Shown piece by piece: positions 51,361-59,429 of a stretch of DNA of 64,000 nucleotides. The notes under the pieces are model-generated. The model was not told the origin of the DNA. It made no database searches and was given only the letters and a program-made list of their open reading frames with translations. The position numbers and the translations under genes are program-made. The stretch spans positions 18,816-82,815 of IMG/VR virus record IMGVR_UViG_3300031344_000005; one strand, given 5' to 3'. The DNA comes from a virus. Within the stretch, counting starts at the first letter, position 1, and every line of letters begins with the position of its first letter.

Positions 51361-51555
51361 ATGACCACCGCCGACCGCAACCGCCTTCTCGTCAGACTGC
51401 GTGTGCTAATCTACGAGGCCGAGGACCACGTGCGCGACCTGGAACATCAAATCGCACACCAGGAAACAAAGGCGGCAAACGTGCTGCTGTCGGGCTGGAA
51501 GGAAGTGGCGCAGGTGTGGAGAGAGCGGAAGGCGAAAGTCGAGGATGGGCAATGA
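51361..51555 (+). CDS. Small coiled-coil protein (64 aa)
   Basis: Starts MTTADRNRLLVRLRVLIYEA and continues as a long amphipathic helix to the stop. TTG 51352 is an alternative start overlapping the previous stop. Function unknown. Confidence 0.5.
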   Translation: MTTADRNRLLVRLRVLIYEAEDHVRDLEHQIAHQETKAANVLLSGWKEVAQVWRERKAKVEDGQ

Positions 51556-51776
51556 GCGCCTGGGTGTGGCGTTGCTACCTATCCGCTTACCTTCGACGCT
51601 TGTGGTATCGAGGCTCGACGCAGGCGTGCACTTGCCCAGGCTGCCCGGAAATCATCCCGCGTTGGTGGGCCAATGGAATGTGCCGAGACTGCTCGTGCGA
51701 AGATTGCGAACACGATAGCGAAGACACCCAGCGCCAGCGGGACGAATGGATGCAATACGAAAGGGACACACGATGA
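51552..51776 (+). CDS. Cys-rich small protein (74 aa)
   Basis: Start ATG 51552 in an ATGA overlap. Contains CTCPGCPEIIPRWWANGMCR then DCSCEDCEHD, giving about eight Cys in 30 residues, so zinc binding is likely. N-terminal Trp/Tyr-rich helix. No family recognised. Confidence 0.55.
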   Translation: MSAWVWRCYLSAYLRRLWYRGSTQACTCPGCPEIIPRWWANGMCRDCSCEDCEHDSEDTQRQRDEWMQYERDTR

Positions 51777-51961
51777 TCCGCGCACACGAATGCTTCCGCT
51801 GTGGCCATCGTTGTGAATGTAAATCAGGCAATCGCGGCGGTGACTGCGATGGCTGCGGACGGTGCGACAGACGCGCTTTTGTTGATTCTTGGCCCGGCGT
51901 GACAATCGCTGCCATCCTGCTGGGGGAGATTGTAGCGATGGCGTGGTGCTGGCTCGGGTAG
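51773..51961 (+). CDS. Cys-rich small membrane protein (62 aa)
   Basis: Start ATG 51773 in an ATGA overlap. N-terminal zinc-like part (HECFRCGHRCECKSG, DCDGCGRCD) followed by a single membrane helix (VTIAAILLGEIVAMAWCWLG). The combination of zinc site and membrane anchor is unusual; function unknown. Confidence 0.5.
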   Translation: MIRAHECFRCGHRCECKSGNRGGDCDGCGRCDRRAFVDSWPGVTIAAILLGEIVAMAWCWLG

Positions 51962-52022
51962 CCGCGCGACGGGCGGACGAATTCTCTTGATTTCATTTTG
52001 TGGGAATTGTAGAAAGGACGAC

Positions 52023-52253
52023 ATGGGCAAGGTGAACAAGGGACTGATTTACGAGATGCGCGCCAAGGGATTCGTGACCATAGTGGAGGCAGCCAGGATT
52101 GTGCGGCGGTCGAAATGGACTGTCTACTACTGGGCTGAGCATATACTCGGATTGCCGGACGTGAGGCGCCTTGGCAAATCGTGGTTTGTGTGCAAGGTCG
52201 CGGTGCAGATGTTGGCCCATGGGCGTAGGGCTGGGGGTGGAGGGCGGCCATGA
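52023..52253 (+). CDS. Excisionase/MerR-like HTH protein (76 aa)
   Basis: AAAGGA is 7 nt upstream of ATG 52023. The sequence EAARIVRRSKWTVYYWAEH followed by GLPDVRRLGKSWFVCKVAV matches small winged-helix excisionase/AlpA-type proteins: a helix-turn-helix then a wing. No integrase is present in the window, so excision is not implied; it may regulate transcription. Confidence 0.65.
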   Translation: MGKVNKGLIYEMRAKGFVTIVEAARIVRRSKWTVYYWAEHILGLPDVRRLGKSWFVCKVAVQMLAHGRRAGGGGRP

Positions 52254-52480
52254 ACCGCAAAATGACGATAGCGTGGCACGAGGAGCGGCTTAGGAAGCGT
52301 CGCTTGAGCCTGGCCAATGAACGCAACAGAGTCAACGCTATGCTGGAGGCCGTTCTCCGCTCAGAAGAAGAGGCTGATAGCTTAGCGGCTAGAATAGCGT
52401 GCGCAAAAGCGAAGGGTCTTACCGGGTTTGACCCTGATCGCTTTGGAATTTCACGTAAGGCAGGGGGGGGGAAGCCATGA
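52250..52480 (+). CDS. Small helical protein with G9 tract (76 aa)
   Basis: ATGA overlap with the HTH gene. Basic helix (HEERLRKRRLSLANERNRVN) and a short tail. A run of nine G (52463-52471) lies 6 nt before the stop overlap, giving Gly-Gly-Gly; it could be slippage-prone or act as a Shine-Dalgarno for the next gene. Confidence 0.5.
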   Translation: MNRKMTIAWHEERLRKRRLSLANERNRVNAMLEAVLRSEEEADSLAARIACAKAKGLTGFDPDRFGISRKAGGGKP

Positions 52481-52689
52481 CCGCCAAACAAGCCGCCGCA
52501 GCCGCTCGGGCCAAGAAGCTCGAAGCCGAGACGATTGAGCGCATGGCGGCCACGTATCGGCAGTATGTCTATGCCTGTCGCGGGGAAGTGCCGCTGGGCA
52601 ACTATTACGACGCCAGCGAGGAGGCCAAGGAGACCTGGCGAGAGCAGGCCGAAGAGGCGGCGAAGACGGGCGGGCTGGTTAAACAATGA
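52477..52689 (+). CDS. Small helical protein (70 aa)
   Basis: Starts in an ATGA overlap. MTAKQAAAAARAKKLEAETI then a Glu/Lys-rich helical body. No family recognised. Confidence 0.5.
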   Translation: MTAKQAAAAARAKKLEAETIERMAATYRQYVYACRGEVPLGNYYDASEEAKETWREQAEEAAKTGGLVKQ

Positions 52690-52889
52690 AGACCTGCGGG
52701 CAGTGCAAAAACTGGGGTAAGTGGCGGCCCATGTATTGCGGAGCAAACGCGCCAGCGTGGGCCGACAACCACTACACCAGTAGTTTCCGCTGGTGCGCCA
52801 GCGACAACGAACAGGCAGATGGTTGCGATTGCTTCGTTCGGCGCGAGCCCAAGCCCACGACTGAACCAAACAAGGAGACCGACCGATGA
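52686..52889 (+). CDS. Small zinc-binding protein (67 aa)
   Basis: ATGA overlap. Contains MKTCGQCKNWGKW and later RWCASDNEQADGCDC, giving two Cys pairs. Likely zinc binding; no known family. Ends in an overlap with the SMC-like ATPase gene. Confidence 0.5.
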   Translation: MKTCGQCKNWGKWRPMYCGANAPAWADNHYTSSFRWCASDNEQADGCDCFVRREPKPTTEPNKETDR

Positions 52890-54148
52890 AGATCGTTGAA
52901 TTGCACGCAGAAAACGTCAAACGGTTGCGAGTTGTCGACATCACGCCAAAGAGCAATGTCGTCATCGTGGGCGGCAAGAATGGCGCCGGCAAGTCCACGG
53001 TGCTGGACTGCATCCGCATGGCATTCAGCGGAGCCAAAGGCGTGGACGCGGTCCCGGTGCGAACCGGCCAGACTGCCGCCAAGATCATCGTCGACACCGG
53101 CGAGCTGAAGATCGAACGTCGATTCTCTACCGCAACCGGGACGCAGCTCATCGTCACGGGAGCGGACGGCAAGCGCATTGCGAGCCCTCAGACCGTGCTG
53201 GACAAGCTATACTCGTCGGTGGCGTTCGACCCCTTGGAATTCGCACGGGCGAAGCCGGCCGAACAGGCGGCTACGTTGCGTCGGATCGTGGGCCTGGATT
53301 TTTCCGCGCTGGATGCAGAGCGGGCGCGTATCTACCAGGAGCGCGAAGCGTGCGGAAGGTTGGGGACGCAGGCGAAGGCGCGGCTTGCCGCCATGCCGGA
53401 ACCGGCGGCGGACGTTCCAGCAGAAGAGGTCAGCGTCGCGGATCTGATGGCCGAGAAGGAAAAGGGTGACCAGATCAATTTGGTCCACGCACAGGTACGG
53501 CGGCAACACGAGAGAGACGCGGAGACAGTTGAAGCAAAGGCTAGAATTGTGGAGCGAAAACGTCAGGAACTGACCGAAGCCGAGGACCACTTAGCGTTTG
53601 CGAAAGCCGTTGAAGCCACTGCTCAGAAGGTTGTGGATGCTCTTGATGATGACATCGACACCGCTCCCCTCGTCGAGAAGATCAAGGGTGCCGCGACCGT
53701 CAACCGAGCCATCCAGGAGAAGGCTGCACGGGCTCGCGAGGCCACGCAGTATGATGCGCTTCGGACCCAATACGCCAGCGCCACCAAGGCAATCGAGGCC
53801 ATCGACGCCGAGAAGGAAAGCAAGCTCACGTCTGCCAAGTGGCCAATCGAGGGGCTCGGCTTCTCGCCCAACGGCGTGACCTACAGGGGTCTGCCCTTTG
53901 AGCAGGCGAGCGAGTCGGAGCGCGTGCGGGTCAGCGTGTCCATTGGGTGCGCGCAGAACCCGGAGCTGAAAGTCATGCTCATCAAAGAGGGCTGCCAGCT
54001 CGATGACGACAGCATGGCGGAGGTGTGCCGGATGGCAGGGGAGAAAGATGCGATGGTCTGGATTGAAAGAGTTGGGACGAAAGACCAGGGCGCCGTCATC
54101 CTCGAAGACGGCGAAGTGAAGCCAGACGACAACAAGGGAGGGGAATGA
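52886..54148 (+). CDS. SMC/RecF-like ATPase (recombination)
   Basis: A 420-aa protein with Walker A GGKNGAGKSTVLDCIRMAF (about 30-48), a long coiled coil in the middle (about 190-300) and a C-terminal ABC-type end with KVMLIKEGCQLDDDSMAEV, the Walker B/D-loop equivalent. This is the short RecF/SbcC-like form seen beside phage exonuclease genes. It likely uses ATP to help load or process DNA ends. Starts in an ATGA overlap. Confidence 0.8.
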   Translation: MKIVELHAENVKRLRVVDITPKSNVVIVGGKNGAGKSTVLDCIRMAFSGAKGVDAVPVRTGQTAAKIIVDTGELKIERRFSTATGTQLIVTGADGKRIASPQTVLDKLYSSVAFDPLEFARAKPAEQAATLRRIVGLDFSALDAERARIYQEREACGRLGTQAKARLAAMPEPAADVPAEEVSVADLMAEKEKGDQINLVHAQVRRQHERDAETVEAKARIVERKRQELTEAEDHLAFAKAVEATAQKVVDALDDDIDTAPLVEKIKGAATVNRAIQEKAARAREATQYDALRTQYASATKAIEAIDAEKESKLTSAKWPIEGLGFSPNGVTYRGLPFEQASESERVRVSVSIGCAQNPELKVMLIKEGCQLDDDSMAEVCRMAGEKDAMVWIERVGTKDQGAVILEDGEVKPDDNKGGE

Positions 54149-54151
54149 CCA

Positions 54152-55093
54152 ATGGATGTTCGGCTCACAAAATACGATTCCCGCGAAGAGTGGCTGGCGT
54201 CGCGCACCTCAACTATCGGCGCGTCTGAATCTGCGGCGCTGCTGGGGCTGGCCCCCGATGGCCGCGAGTCCGAGTTCTCATTGTGGACAAAGAAGACCGG
54301 GCTTGTGCCTCCCGAGGAACTCGACGGCGAATGGCTGGAATGGGGCCAGATCCTCGAAGATCCTATTGCCCAGCGGTACGCGAAGCGCACGGGCAACGTG
54401 CTCTGGACGCCGCCTACCCCATGGTGTGTGGCGGTCCATCCGCGTTTCCCCTTCCTGACTGCGACGGTCGACCGCTGGATCATCGAGGCAACTGGTCACG
54501 AAGACCGCGGCGACCTGGAGATCAAGAACGTCGGCGCCTTCAATTCAGACTGGCGCGACGGCAAGGACGTCTCGCTTCCCTTGTACGTACAAGCCCAAGT
54601 TCAGCACCAGCTCGCTGTCACGGGTTTCGGCTGGGCGGTCGTAGCGGCGCTCATCGGCGGGAATAGCCTCAAGACAATCGAGGTCGCGCGCAATCAGGAG
54701 TTCATCGACGAATTGGAAGCCAAGGCGGTTGAATTCTGGGACCGGGTACAGCGGAAGGAAGCGCCGGCAATTGATGGCAGCGTGGCTAGTAATAACGCCG
54801 TCAAAGTTCTCCACATGGACGATTCGGGCGAGACGGTCGACCTGGACGAGGATGCCCGCAGCCTTGCCGACGGGTGGGAGGAAGCGAAGGAGGATGAGAA
54901 GACTGCCAAGGCGCACGCACTGGAAGCCGACAACAAGCTTCGGGCCATGCTCGGGAAGGCAACGTTTGGCAAGCTTCCAGACGGGCGGATCGTCAGTCTC
55001 AAGACCACCGAGCGCAAGGGCTACACGTCGGTAGTGGAGCCCACAAAATTCAGAACCCTCAAGATCATCGAACCGAAAGGAAAGAAGACATGA
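54152..55093 (+). CDS. YqaJ/lambda-exonuclease-family 5'-3' exonuclease
   Basis: A 313-aa nuclease: GASESAALLGLAPDG near the N-terminus, WGQILEDPIAQRYAKRTG, then TATVDRWIIEA and GDLEIKNVGA with catalytic D..ExK geometry, and QVQHQLAVTGF. These are the hallmark steps of the YqaJ fold, which chews double-stranded ends to 3' overhangs for annealing. Lies between the ATPase and the annealing protein, the expected SynExo pair. C-terminal tail is a charged helix. Confidence 0.85.
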   Translation: MDVRLTKYDSREEWLASRTSTIGASESAALLGLAPDGRESEFSLWTKKTGLVPPEELDGEWLEWGQILEDPIAQRYAKRTGNVLWTPPTPWCVAVHPRFPFLTATVDRWIIEATGHEDRGDLEIKNVGAFNSDWRDGKDVSLPLYVQAQVQHQLAVTGFGWAVVAALIGGNSLKTIEVARNQEFIDELEAKAVEFWDRVQRKEAPAIDGSVASNNAVKVLHMDDSGETVDLDEDARSLADGWEEAKEDEKTAKAHALEADNKLRAMLGKATFGKLPDGRIVSLKTTERKGYTSVVEPTKFRTLKIIEPKGKKT

Positions 55094-56073
55094 CCGACAA
55101 GACCGAAATGGTGCGCGTCCCGAACGCGGGCGAGATTGCAAGGCAGGAATTCGGAGCTTCAGGGCTCGAACACCGGGCAGAGACCGCCAGCACGGCCCTC
55201 GCCGAACAGGCAAAGGCGGCAGTGCAGGCCCGCTACGTCATGGCGCTGCAGCGCCCGCGCGACCTATTCCAGGTGCGCGAGAAGCTGCTGGCCGACTGCA
55301 AGCGCCCATTGTTCGCCGAGAAGGCGATCTACAACAAGCCCATCGGCAAGGGCGTCGAGGGGCCGTCCATCCGCATGGCAGAAGCCGCCAGTCGGGCCAT
55401 GACCAACGTGTTCACCGACGTGTTTGCCATCTACGACGATTCAAGCAAGCGCATCGTGCGCGTGTGTGCCAGCGACCTGGAGGCGAATGTCACGTACACC
55501 AAGGACGTCACGGTCAACAAGACCATCGAACGCCGGGCGCAGTTGGAAGGCCGCAAGATACTTAGCCAGCGGATCAACTCCAAGGGCGACACCACCTACA
55601 CATTCGAGGCGACCGACGACGAAATCCTCGACCGCGAGAACGCACTAGCGTCCAAGGCGATGCGGACTTGCCTGCTGCGCCTCGTGCCGGGCGACATCCT
55701 TGAGGAGGCAATCGCGGCCTGCTACGCCACCATGGAGAACAAAGACGCAGCCGACCCAGCGGCGGCACGCAAGGGGATGTGTGATGCGTTCGCAGACATG
55801 GGCGTCCCAGTCGCAGCGCTCGTCGAATACCTCGGGCACACCATCGAACTGACGACTGCGGCCGAGATGAAGACGCTGCGCGGGCTATTCAACGCCCTCA
55901 AGGACGGCGAGACCACGTGGGCGCAGGCCATCGAAGCGAAAGGGAACAAGCCGGCCGAGAAGACGCCAGCGCCAGAGGTCAAGACTGGCGCGAAACCGCA
56001 GACACTTGGAGACGCGGCGGCAGCATCGAAGGCCAAGCGCGAGGGCAAGCCTGAACCCGGCTCGGCCGGCTGA
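55090..56073 (+). CDS. RecT-like single-strand annealing protein
   Basis: A 327-aa protein starting in an ATGA overlap with the exonuclease. Features: EQAKAAVQARYVMALQRPRD, PIGKGVEGPSIRMAEAASRA, and VRVCASDLEANVTYTKD, patterns of phage annealing proteins. The C-terminus is disordered (EKTPAPEVKTGAKP). Pairing with the YqaJ exonuclease supports recombination-dependent replication. Exact SSAP subfamily is uncertain. Confidence 0.68.
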   Translation: MTDKTEMVRVPNAGEIARQEFGASGLEHRAETASTALAEQAKAAVQARYVMALQRPRDLFQVREKLLADCKRPLFAEKAIYNKPIGKGVEGPSIRMAEAASRAMTNVFTDVFAIYDDSSKRIVRVCASDLEANVTYTKDVTVNKTIERRAQLEGRKILSQRINSKGDTTYTFEATDDEILDRENALASKAMRTCLLRLVPGDILEEAIAACYATMENKDAADPAAARKGMCDAFADMGVPVAALVEYLGHTIELTTAAEMKTLRGLFNALKDGETTWAQAIEAKGNKPAEKTPAPEVKTGAKPQTLGDAAAASKAKREGKPEPGSAG

Positions 56074-56257
56074 CTTTGAAGCCGTCCCGGCGGCGCTAGC
56101 CTTGGCGGCAGCAATCCGGGAAGGCGCCGGCATGGTGTCGGCGCCAACTTTTCAGAGGAGCAACCAACAACTCGCCGCGTCTCGTGTTTGAACTGCCCGC
56201 CGGAGTAGCGGCGCCAGAACCGGACGGGCGGCACTGGTGGCAAGAAAGGGAACGAAC

Positions 56258-56671
56258 ATGAGCAACGAAGTCTTCTACGATTCACCCGAGGCGGCCCAAC
56301 AGGTGACGGTCACGTGCTGGAAATCCAGAACCGGCGCGCTGTTCGATTCCGAAGAGACCGCTCGCAACGACGGGGCCACGCACCGAAAATGCGAGAGCTG
56401 TAAGTCAGCCATAGCCAAGACGCAATTCTACTGCGAGGGATGCCAGAAGCGTCAAGCGGTCGAGAGGCAGTTGGCGCGTGATTCCGCTATCAGGGAGCTA
56501 AGAGTCGCTGATGTATCACTCGCCACCGCGCGGGCGGAGTGGTTGCGCGACCCACAGTCACAGTTTCCGCCAAACCCGGCACAATACGCGGCGGCTGCCC
56601 TTGAAGCCATCATCGCGGCCGACTGTACCGCGCCCGACAAGGCTTGCCCGCGCTGTGGCAACCGACACTAG
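56258..56671 (+). CDS. Zinc-binding hypothetical protein (137 aa)
   Basis: Start ATG 56258 with GGGAAC upstream. Cys pairs in CESCKSAIAKTQFYCEGCQK and in ACPRCGNRH suggest two zinc modules around a helical middle. A longer start at 56237 lacks a better site. The 184 nt before it hold no gene that I can support. Confidence 0.55.
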   Translation: MSNEVFYDSPEAAQQVTVTCWKSRTGALFDSEETARNDGATHRKCESCKSAIAKTQFYCEGCQKRQAVERQLARDSAIRELRVADVSLATARAEWLRDPQSQFPPNPAQYAAAALEAIIAADCTAPDKACPRCGNRH

Positions 56672-56682
56672 GAGACAAGCAC

Positions 56683-57198
56683 ATGAGCGAGCCTACGGTA
56701 ATTCAGAAGCGAGCCATTGACGTTACCCCTCACAACCATGCCTTGTGGTGTTCGGTTGAGGGGCTCAACAAGGGAGAGCCGTTCGCCAACACCATCGAGT
56801 TTCGGGATTGGGGAGAGGATGATAGCTACATCATTTTCGGGATCGACACTCACAACGGATTCAGCGCGGATCCCAACGAATTTATGAGCGTCGTCGAAGT
56901 GGATCCAGGTGTCTCGGCTGTTTTGCTCGCCGAGTGGCTCAAGACCGACGCCGACAGGATGGCGAAGCGCCCGGTGCCGACCGTAGCGTGTCCGCACTGT
57001 GGAGGTGCCAAAATGAGCAATCCAACACAGGATGAAATAGACGCCGTCAAGCCAGCCATCATCACGGCGATCCAGGAGTGTGCCAATCTCGATGACCACT
57101 GGGGAGGCGTTGCCCGCGCGGCCATCGTCGCCCTCGACAGGGTCCGCGGGCTCGACGACAAGACGCCGGTGGTCCAGACCGACCGAAGGAAGCTATGA
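56683..57198 (+). CDS. Two-part hypothetical protein (171 aa)
   Basis: GGAG about 8 nt before ATG 56683. The first 110 residues form an acidic beta-rich domain (DSYIIFGIDTHNGFSADPN); then CPHCGGAKMSNPTQDEI, a zinc-like pair, and a helical C-terminus. The Met at 57013 could be an internal start. No family recognised. Confidence 0.5.
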   Translation: MSEPTVIQKRAIDVTPHNHALWCSVEGLNKGEPFANTIEFRDWGEDDSYIIFGIDTHNGFSADPNEFMSVVEVDPGVSAVLLAEWLKTDADRMAKRPVPTVACPHCGGAKMSNPTQDEIDAVKPAIITAIQECANLDDHWGGVARAAIVALDRVRGLDDKTPVVQTDRRKL

Positions 57199-57398
57199 GG
57201 TTCCATCGCACTACCTGCGCGGCCTGCGGCGCCGCATGCACCGACCACCTGACTGTCAATCGCGATGGCCCTGGGCTCGGGCCGGCGGTTGCGGTCTGCG
57301 AGACGTGCGCGCCATGCGGGCAGCCGGTGGAGGTGTTGTGGGAGGCGATGCGCCGGGCGAGCGCCCAGCGGGAACTGTTCGAGCCGGGGGAAACATGA
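57195..57398 (+). CDS. Small zinc-binding protein (67 aa)
   Basis: ATGA overlap. Cys pairs TTCAACGAAC and VCETCAPCGQP, then a helix ending RASAQRELFEPGET. Overlaps the methyltransferase gene by ATGA. No family recognised. Confidence 0.55.
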   Translation: MRFHRTTCAACGAACTDHLTVNRDGPGLGPAVAVCETCAPCGQPVEVLWEAMRRASAQRELFEPGET

Positions 57399-58327
57399 AC
57401 GCGCCTTTCCCATTCTTTGGCGGTAAGCGCGAGATTACCGACATCATCTGGGCGCGCCTGGGTTCGCCGAGGCAGTACATCGAGCCGTTCTGTGGTTCGG
57501 CGGCTGTCCTGTTGGCAGCTCCCTCGCCCGCCTCGCTCGAAGTCGTCAACGACCTGAATGGATTCATCGCGAATTTCTGGCGCGCAGTGAAACACCAACC
57601 GGGTGCCGTCGCCGCCGAAGCTGACTATCCCGTCTCGCACATTGACCTGGGCGCCCGCCATGTGTGGCTGATGCAACAGCGTGATCGTATCGGCGCTGAG
57701 ATGCAGGACCCGCACTGGCCCGGCGACCCGCAGGTGGCCGGCTGGTGGCTGTGGGGACAGTGCTCATGGATTGGATCTGGCTGGTGCGAATGGGATCGCC
57801 AAATCCCGCACGTGAGCAACGCGGGGATGGGCGTGCAGGCGCTGGGCAAAATCCCGCACGTGAGCAACGCGGGGAGGGGTGTACAGGCGCTGGGCCAAGT
57901 TCCACACGTGAGCGACGCGGGGATGGGACTCCTCACGAGCGCCGGCCGTGTCGCCTGGAAGTGGCTGCATGAGCTGGCGGAGCGCCTCGAACGCGTGCGG
58001 GTCGTGCATGGCGAGTGGTCGCGCTGTCTCAATAACCACTACGGCGACACAGACACCGCCGTCTTCCTGGACCCGCCCTACCGAGAGTATGGTGCCCTGT
58101 ACGGCGCCGAAGCCGTGGCTGACGAAGTGGCGGCATGGGCGCGTGAACACGCAGACCTGCGCGTCTGCCTGTGCGGTCACGTCGGAGACTACGAGATGGG
58201 CGACGGGTGGGTGGTCGTACCGTGGAAACGCCCGCGGCTCACCTACTCGGGCAGCAACACGACCGACAAGGAAGCGCTGTGGTTCTCGCCACCGTGTGCG
58301 GGTGCTCGGCAGGGGCAACTATTTTGA
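57395..58327 (+). CDS. Dam-like D12-class N6-adenine DNA methyltransferase
   Basis: A 310-aa enzyme of the D12/Dam class. SAM-binding FFGGKREITDIIWARLG at about 7-23 and IEPFCGSAAVLL near 29-40; catalytic DPPY in FLDPPYREYG near 227-236. The middle holds three tandem 16-residue repeats (IPHVSNAGMGVQALG type) in what should be the target-recognition part. Starts in an ATGA overlap. It would modify phage DNA and is a second DNA methyltransferase in this window. Confidence 0.86.
   Translation: MNAPFPFFGGKREITDIIWARLGSPRQYIEPFCGSAAVLLAAPSPASLEVVNDLNGFIANFWRAVKHQPGAVAAEADYPVSHIDLGARHVWLMQQRDRIGAEMQDPHWPGDPQVAGWWLWGQCSWIGSGWCEWDRQIPHVSNAGMGVQALGKIPHVSNAGRGVQALGQVPHVSDAGMGLLTSAGRVAWKWLHELAERLERVRVVHGEWSRCLNNHYGDTDTAVFLDPPYREYGALYGAEAVADEVAAWAREHADLRVCLCGHVGDYEMGDGWVVVPWKRPRLTYSGSNTTDKEALWFSPPCAGARQGQLF
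57802..57942 (+). repeat. Three tandem 48-bp repeats in methyltransferase gene
   Basis: Units encode IPHVSNAGMGVQALG, IPHVSNAGRGVQALG and VPHVSDAGMGLLTSAG. The first two are nearly identical in DNA; the third is diverged. Repeats of this type in D12 enzymes lie in the DNA-recognition part, so copy number could alter specificity. Confidence 0.88.
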
Positions 58328-58409
58328 TCCGAAGTAGCCCCACGCCGCCCGCGCGCGATGAGCGACGAAGGAGATTGACAGCGCGCAGAGAATGCGCAAT
58401 GGTATTTGG

Positions 58410-58479
58410 ACCACCCATGAACGAACATGATCGCGCCTTGAAATCCCTCGCCGTTCCCGCTACGTCGTTCATGGGTGGT
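58410..58479 (+). other. Leader hairpin A (inverted repeat over small-ORF start)
   Basis: A 15-bp perfect inverted repeat, 58410-58424 pairing with 58465-58479 (ACCACCCATGAACGA / TCGTTCATGGGTGGT), with a 40-nt loop. The start codon of the 41-aa leader ORF (58417) is inside the left arm. The same layout, with different arm sequence, is found at 59306-59375. Confidence 0.75.
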
Positions 58480-58542
58480 ACCTGGACCGACGCGGTTGAA
58501 GCGGCGATGGGTTTGAGGGCGCGAGAGAGGAGAGACCAATGA
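58417..58542 (+). CDS. Leader peptide/paralogous small ORF A (41 aa)
   Basis: MNEHDRALKSLAVPATSFMG then GTWTDAVEAAMGLRARERRD. Its stop overlaps the ATG of the next gene as ATGA (58539). It matches small ORF B at 59313 at LKS-x-AVPATS-x-M-x-x-TW-x-DAV. Coupled leader of the 58539 gene, either a real protein or a sequence whose translation opens the hairpin and the downstream site. Confidence 0.65.
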   Translation: MNEHDRALKSLAVPATSFMGGTWTDAVEAAMGLRARERRDQ

Positions 58543-59096
58543 AGATGCATCGTAAATACCGTCCCGAATTGCTCGTGTCGAAGGACGCAACCAGGCCGCA
58601 GTTAGTCTGCCTGCATCTGGACACGAAGGCCAAGGTTCTCGTCGCGACGAACGGACGAGGCATGGTGACCGTTCCTGTCGATGTCGACAACAAAGATGTT
58701 GACGGTCCGGTGTTTATTGAGGCAATGGCCGAGGCTCGGAAGGTGCAAAGAGCGTCCATGAAGAAGGAGGTAACCTGGCTCCACGTGCGAGCGTTGCACA
58801 AGTTATTGGACGTCGGAAGGATGCTGTTTCGTCGCCCGACTGACCATAGGTATCCGGAGTGGGAGAACGTCAAGCCGTCATTCAAGGCCAAGGACGCCGG
58901 TACAATTACCTTTGCGCTTGACCCGGCTTTGCTTTTGAACATCGCAAATGCGATCGACCATTCGTCGAAGTTTGTTCGTGTAACAATGGCAGTATCCAAG
59001 AAGGATCCAACCGTCTCCGACGAATGCGAGCCCATGATTGTCACGACCGACGACGATGAGCCAGCGGTCGGAGTTATGATGCAGGTTAGGTGGTGA
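58539..59096 (+). CDS. Early hypothetical protein, possible sliding-clamp-like fold (185 aa)
   Basis: Starts in ATGA with leader ORF A. Features such as LDTKAKVLVATNGRGMVTVPV and later ITFALDPALLLNIANAI recall the clamp-type beta-alpha pattern, but the match is weak. Highly basic and acidic patches alternate. It may act with the DNA polymerase machinery; the family is unproven. Confidence 0.5.
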   Translation: MKMHRKYRPELLVSKDATRPQLVCLHLDTKAKVLVATNGRGMVTVPVDVDNKDVDGPVFIEAMAEARKVQRASMKKEVTWLHVRALHKLLDVGRMLFRRPTDHRYPEWENVKPSFKAKDAGTITFALDPALLLNIANAIDHSSKFVRVTMAVSKKDPTVSDECEPMIVTTDDDEPAVGVMMQVRW

Positions 59097-59296
59097 ACAC
59101 CTCGATCGAGTCGCTGGCATGGTGGAAGGTGCACATGGCGGCCCAGCGCAAGGCCACGGCTGCCGGTGCGTGCTGGTCGTGCGCGGCCGAGATGGGGTGC
59201 AGGGCCACGGACAGTCCAGGAGAGCAGCGCGGGGTCGAGCTGCACCCGGAGTGCGCACGGAAGATTGGCTTGACTTTTCCAGCGGAGTCGGCGTAG
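59093..59296 (+). CDS. Small Cys-rich protein (67 aa)
   Basis: GTG start in a GTGA overlap. Sequence has ACWSCAAEMGCRATDSPG and PECARKIGL, giving Cys and His that may bind zinc. Helical N-terminus. Function unknown. Confidence 0.5.
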   Translation: MNTSIESLAWWKVHMAAQRKATAAGACWSCAAEMGCRATDSPGEQRGVELHPECARKIGLTFPAESA

Positions 59297-59305
59297 AGTA
59301 GCGAC

Positions 59306-59375
59306 GCTAGCCATGATGAACCATTTTCGTACTCTGAAGAGTGCCGCCGTTCCCGCCACGTCCATCATGGCTAGC
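59306..59375 (+). other. Leader hairpin B (inverted repeat over small-ORF start)
   Basis: A 13-bp perfect inverted repeat, 59306-59318 (GCTAGCCATGATG) with 59363-59375 (CATCATGGCTAGC), loop 44 nt. The ATG of leader ORF B (59313) is within the left arm. The arms differ in sequence from hairpin A but sit at the matching place, so they co-vary while pairing is kept. Confidence 0.75.
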
Positions 59376-59429
59376 ACCTGGTCGGATGCGGTTGCAGCGA
59401 CGGCACCCTTGAGGGTACGAGGAGTCTGA
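59313..59429 (+). CDS. Leader peptide/paralogous small ORF B (38 aa)
   Basis: MMNHFRTLKSAAVPATSIMA then STWSDAVAATAPLRVRGV. Homologous to leader ORF A. The GAGGAG near its end serves as ribosome site for the TTG-started replication gene at 59432, 2 nt after the stop. Coupled leader; many differences between A and B in the conserved part are synonymous, so protein-level selection is plausible. Confidence 0.65.
   Translation: MMNHFRTLKSAAVPATSIMASTWSDAVAATAPLRVRGV

Noticed and set aside
57012-57198. Separate small gene starting at internal Met 57013
   Set aside because: In frame with the upstream protein and without its own good ribosome site; treated as part of the 171-aa gene.
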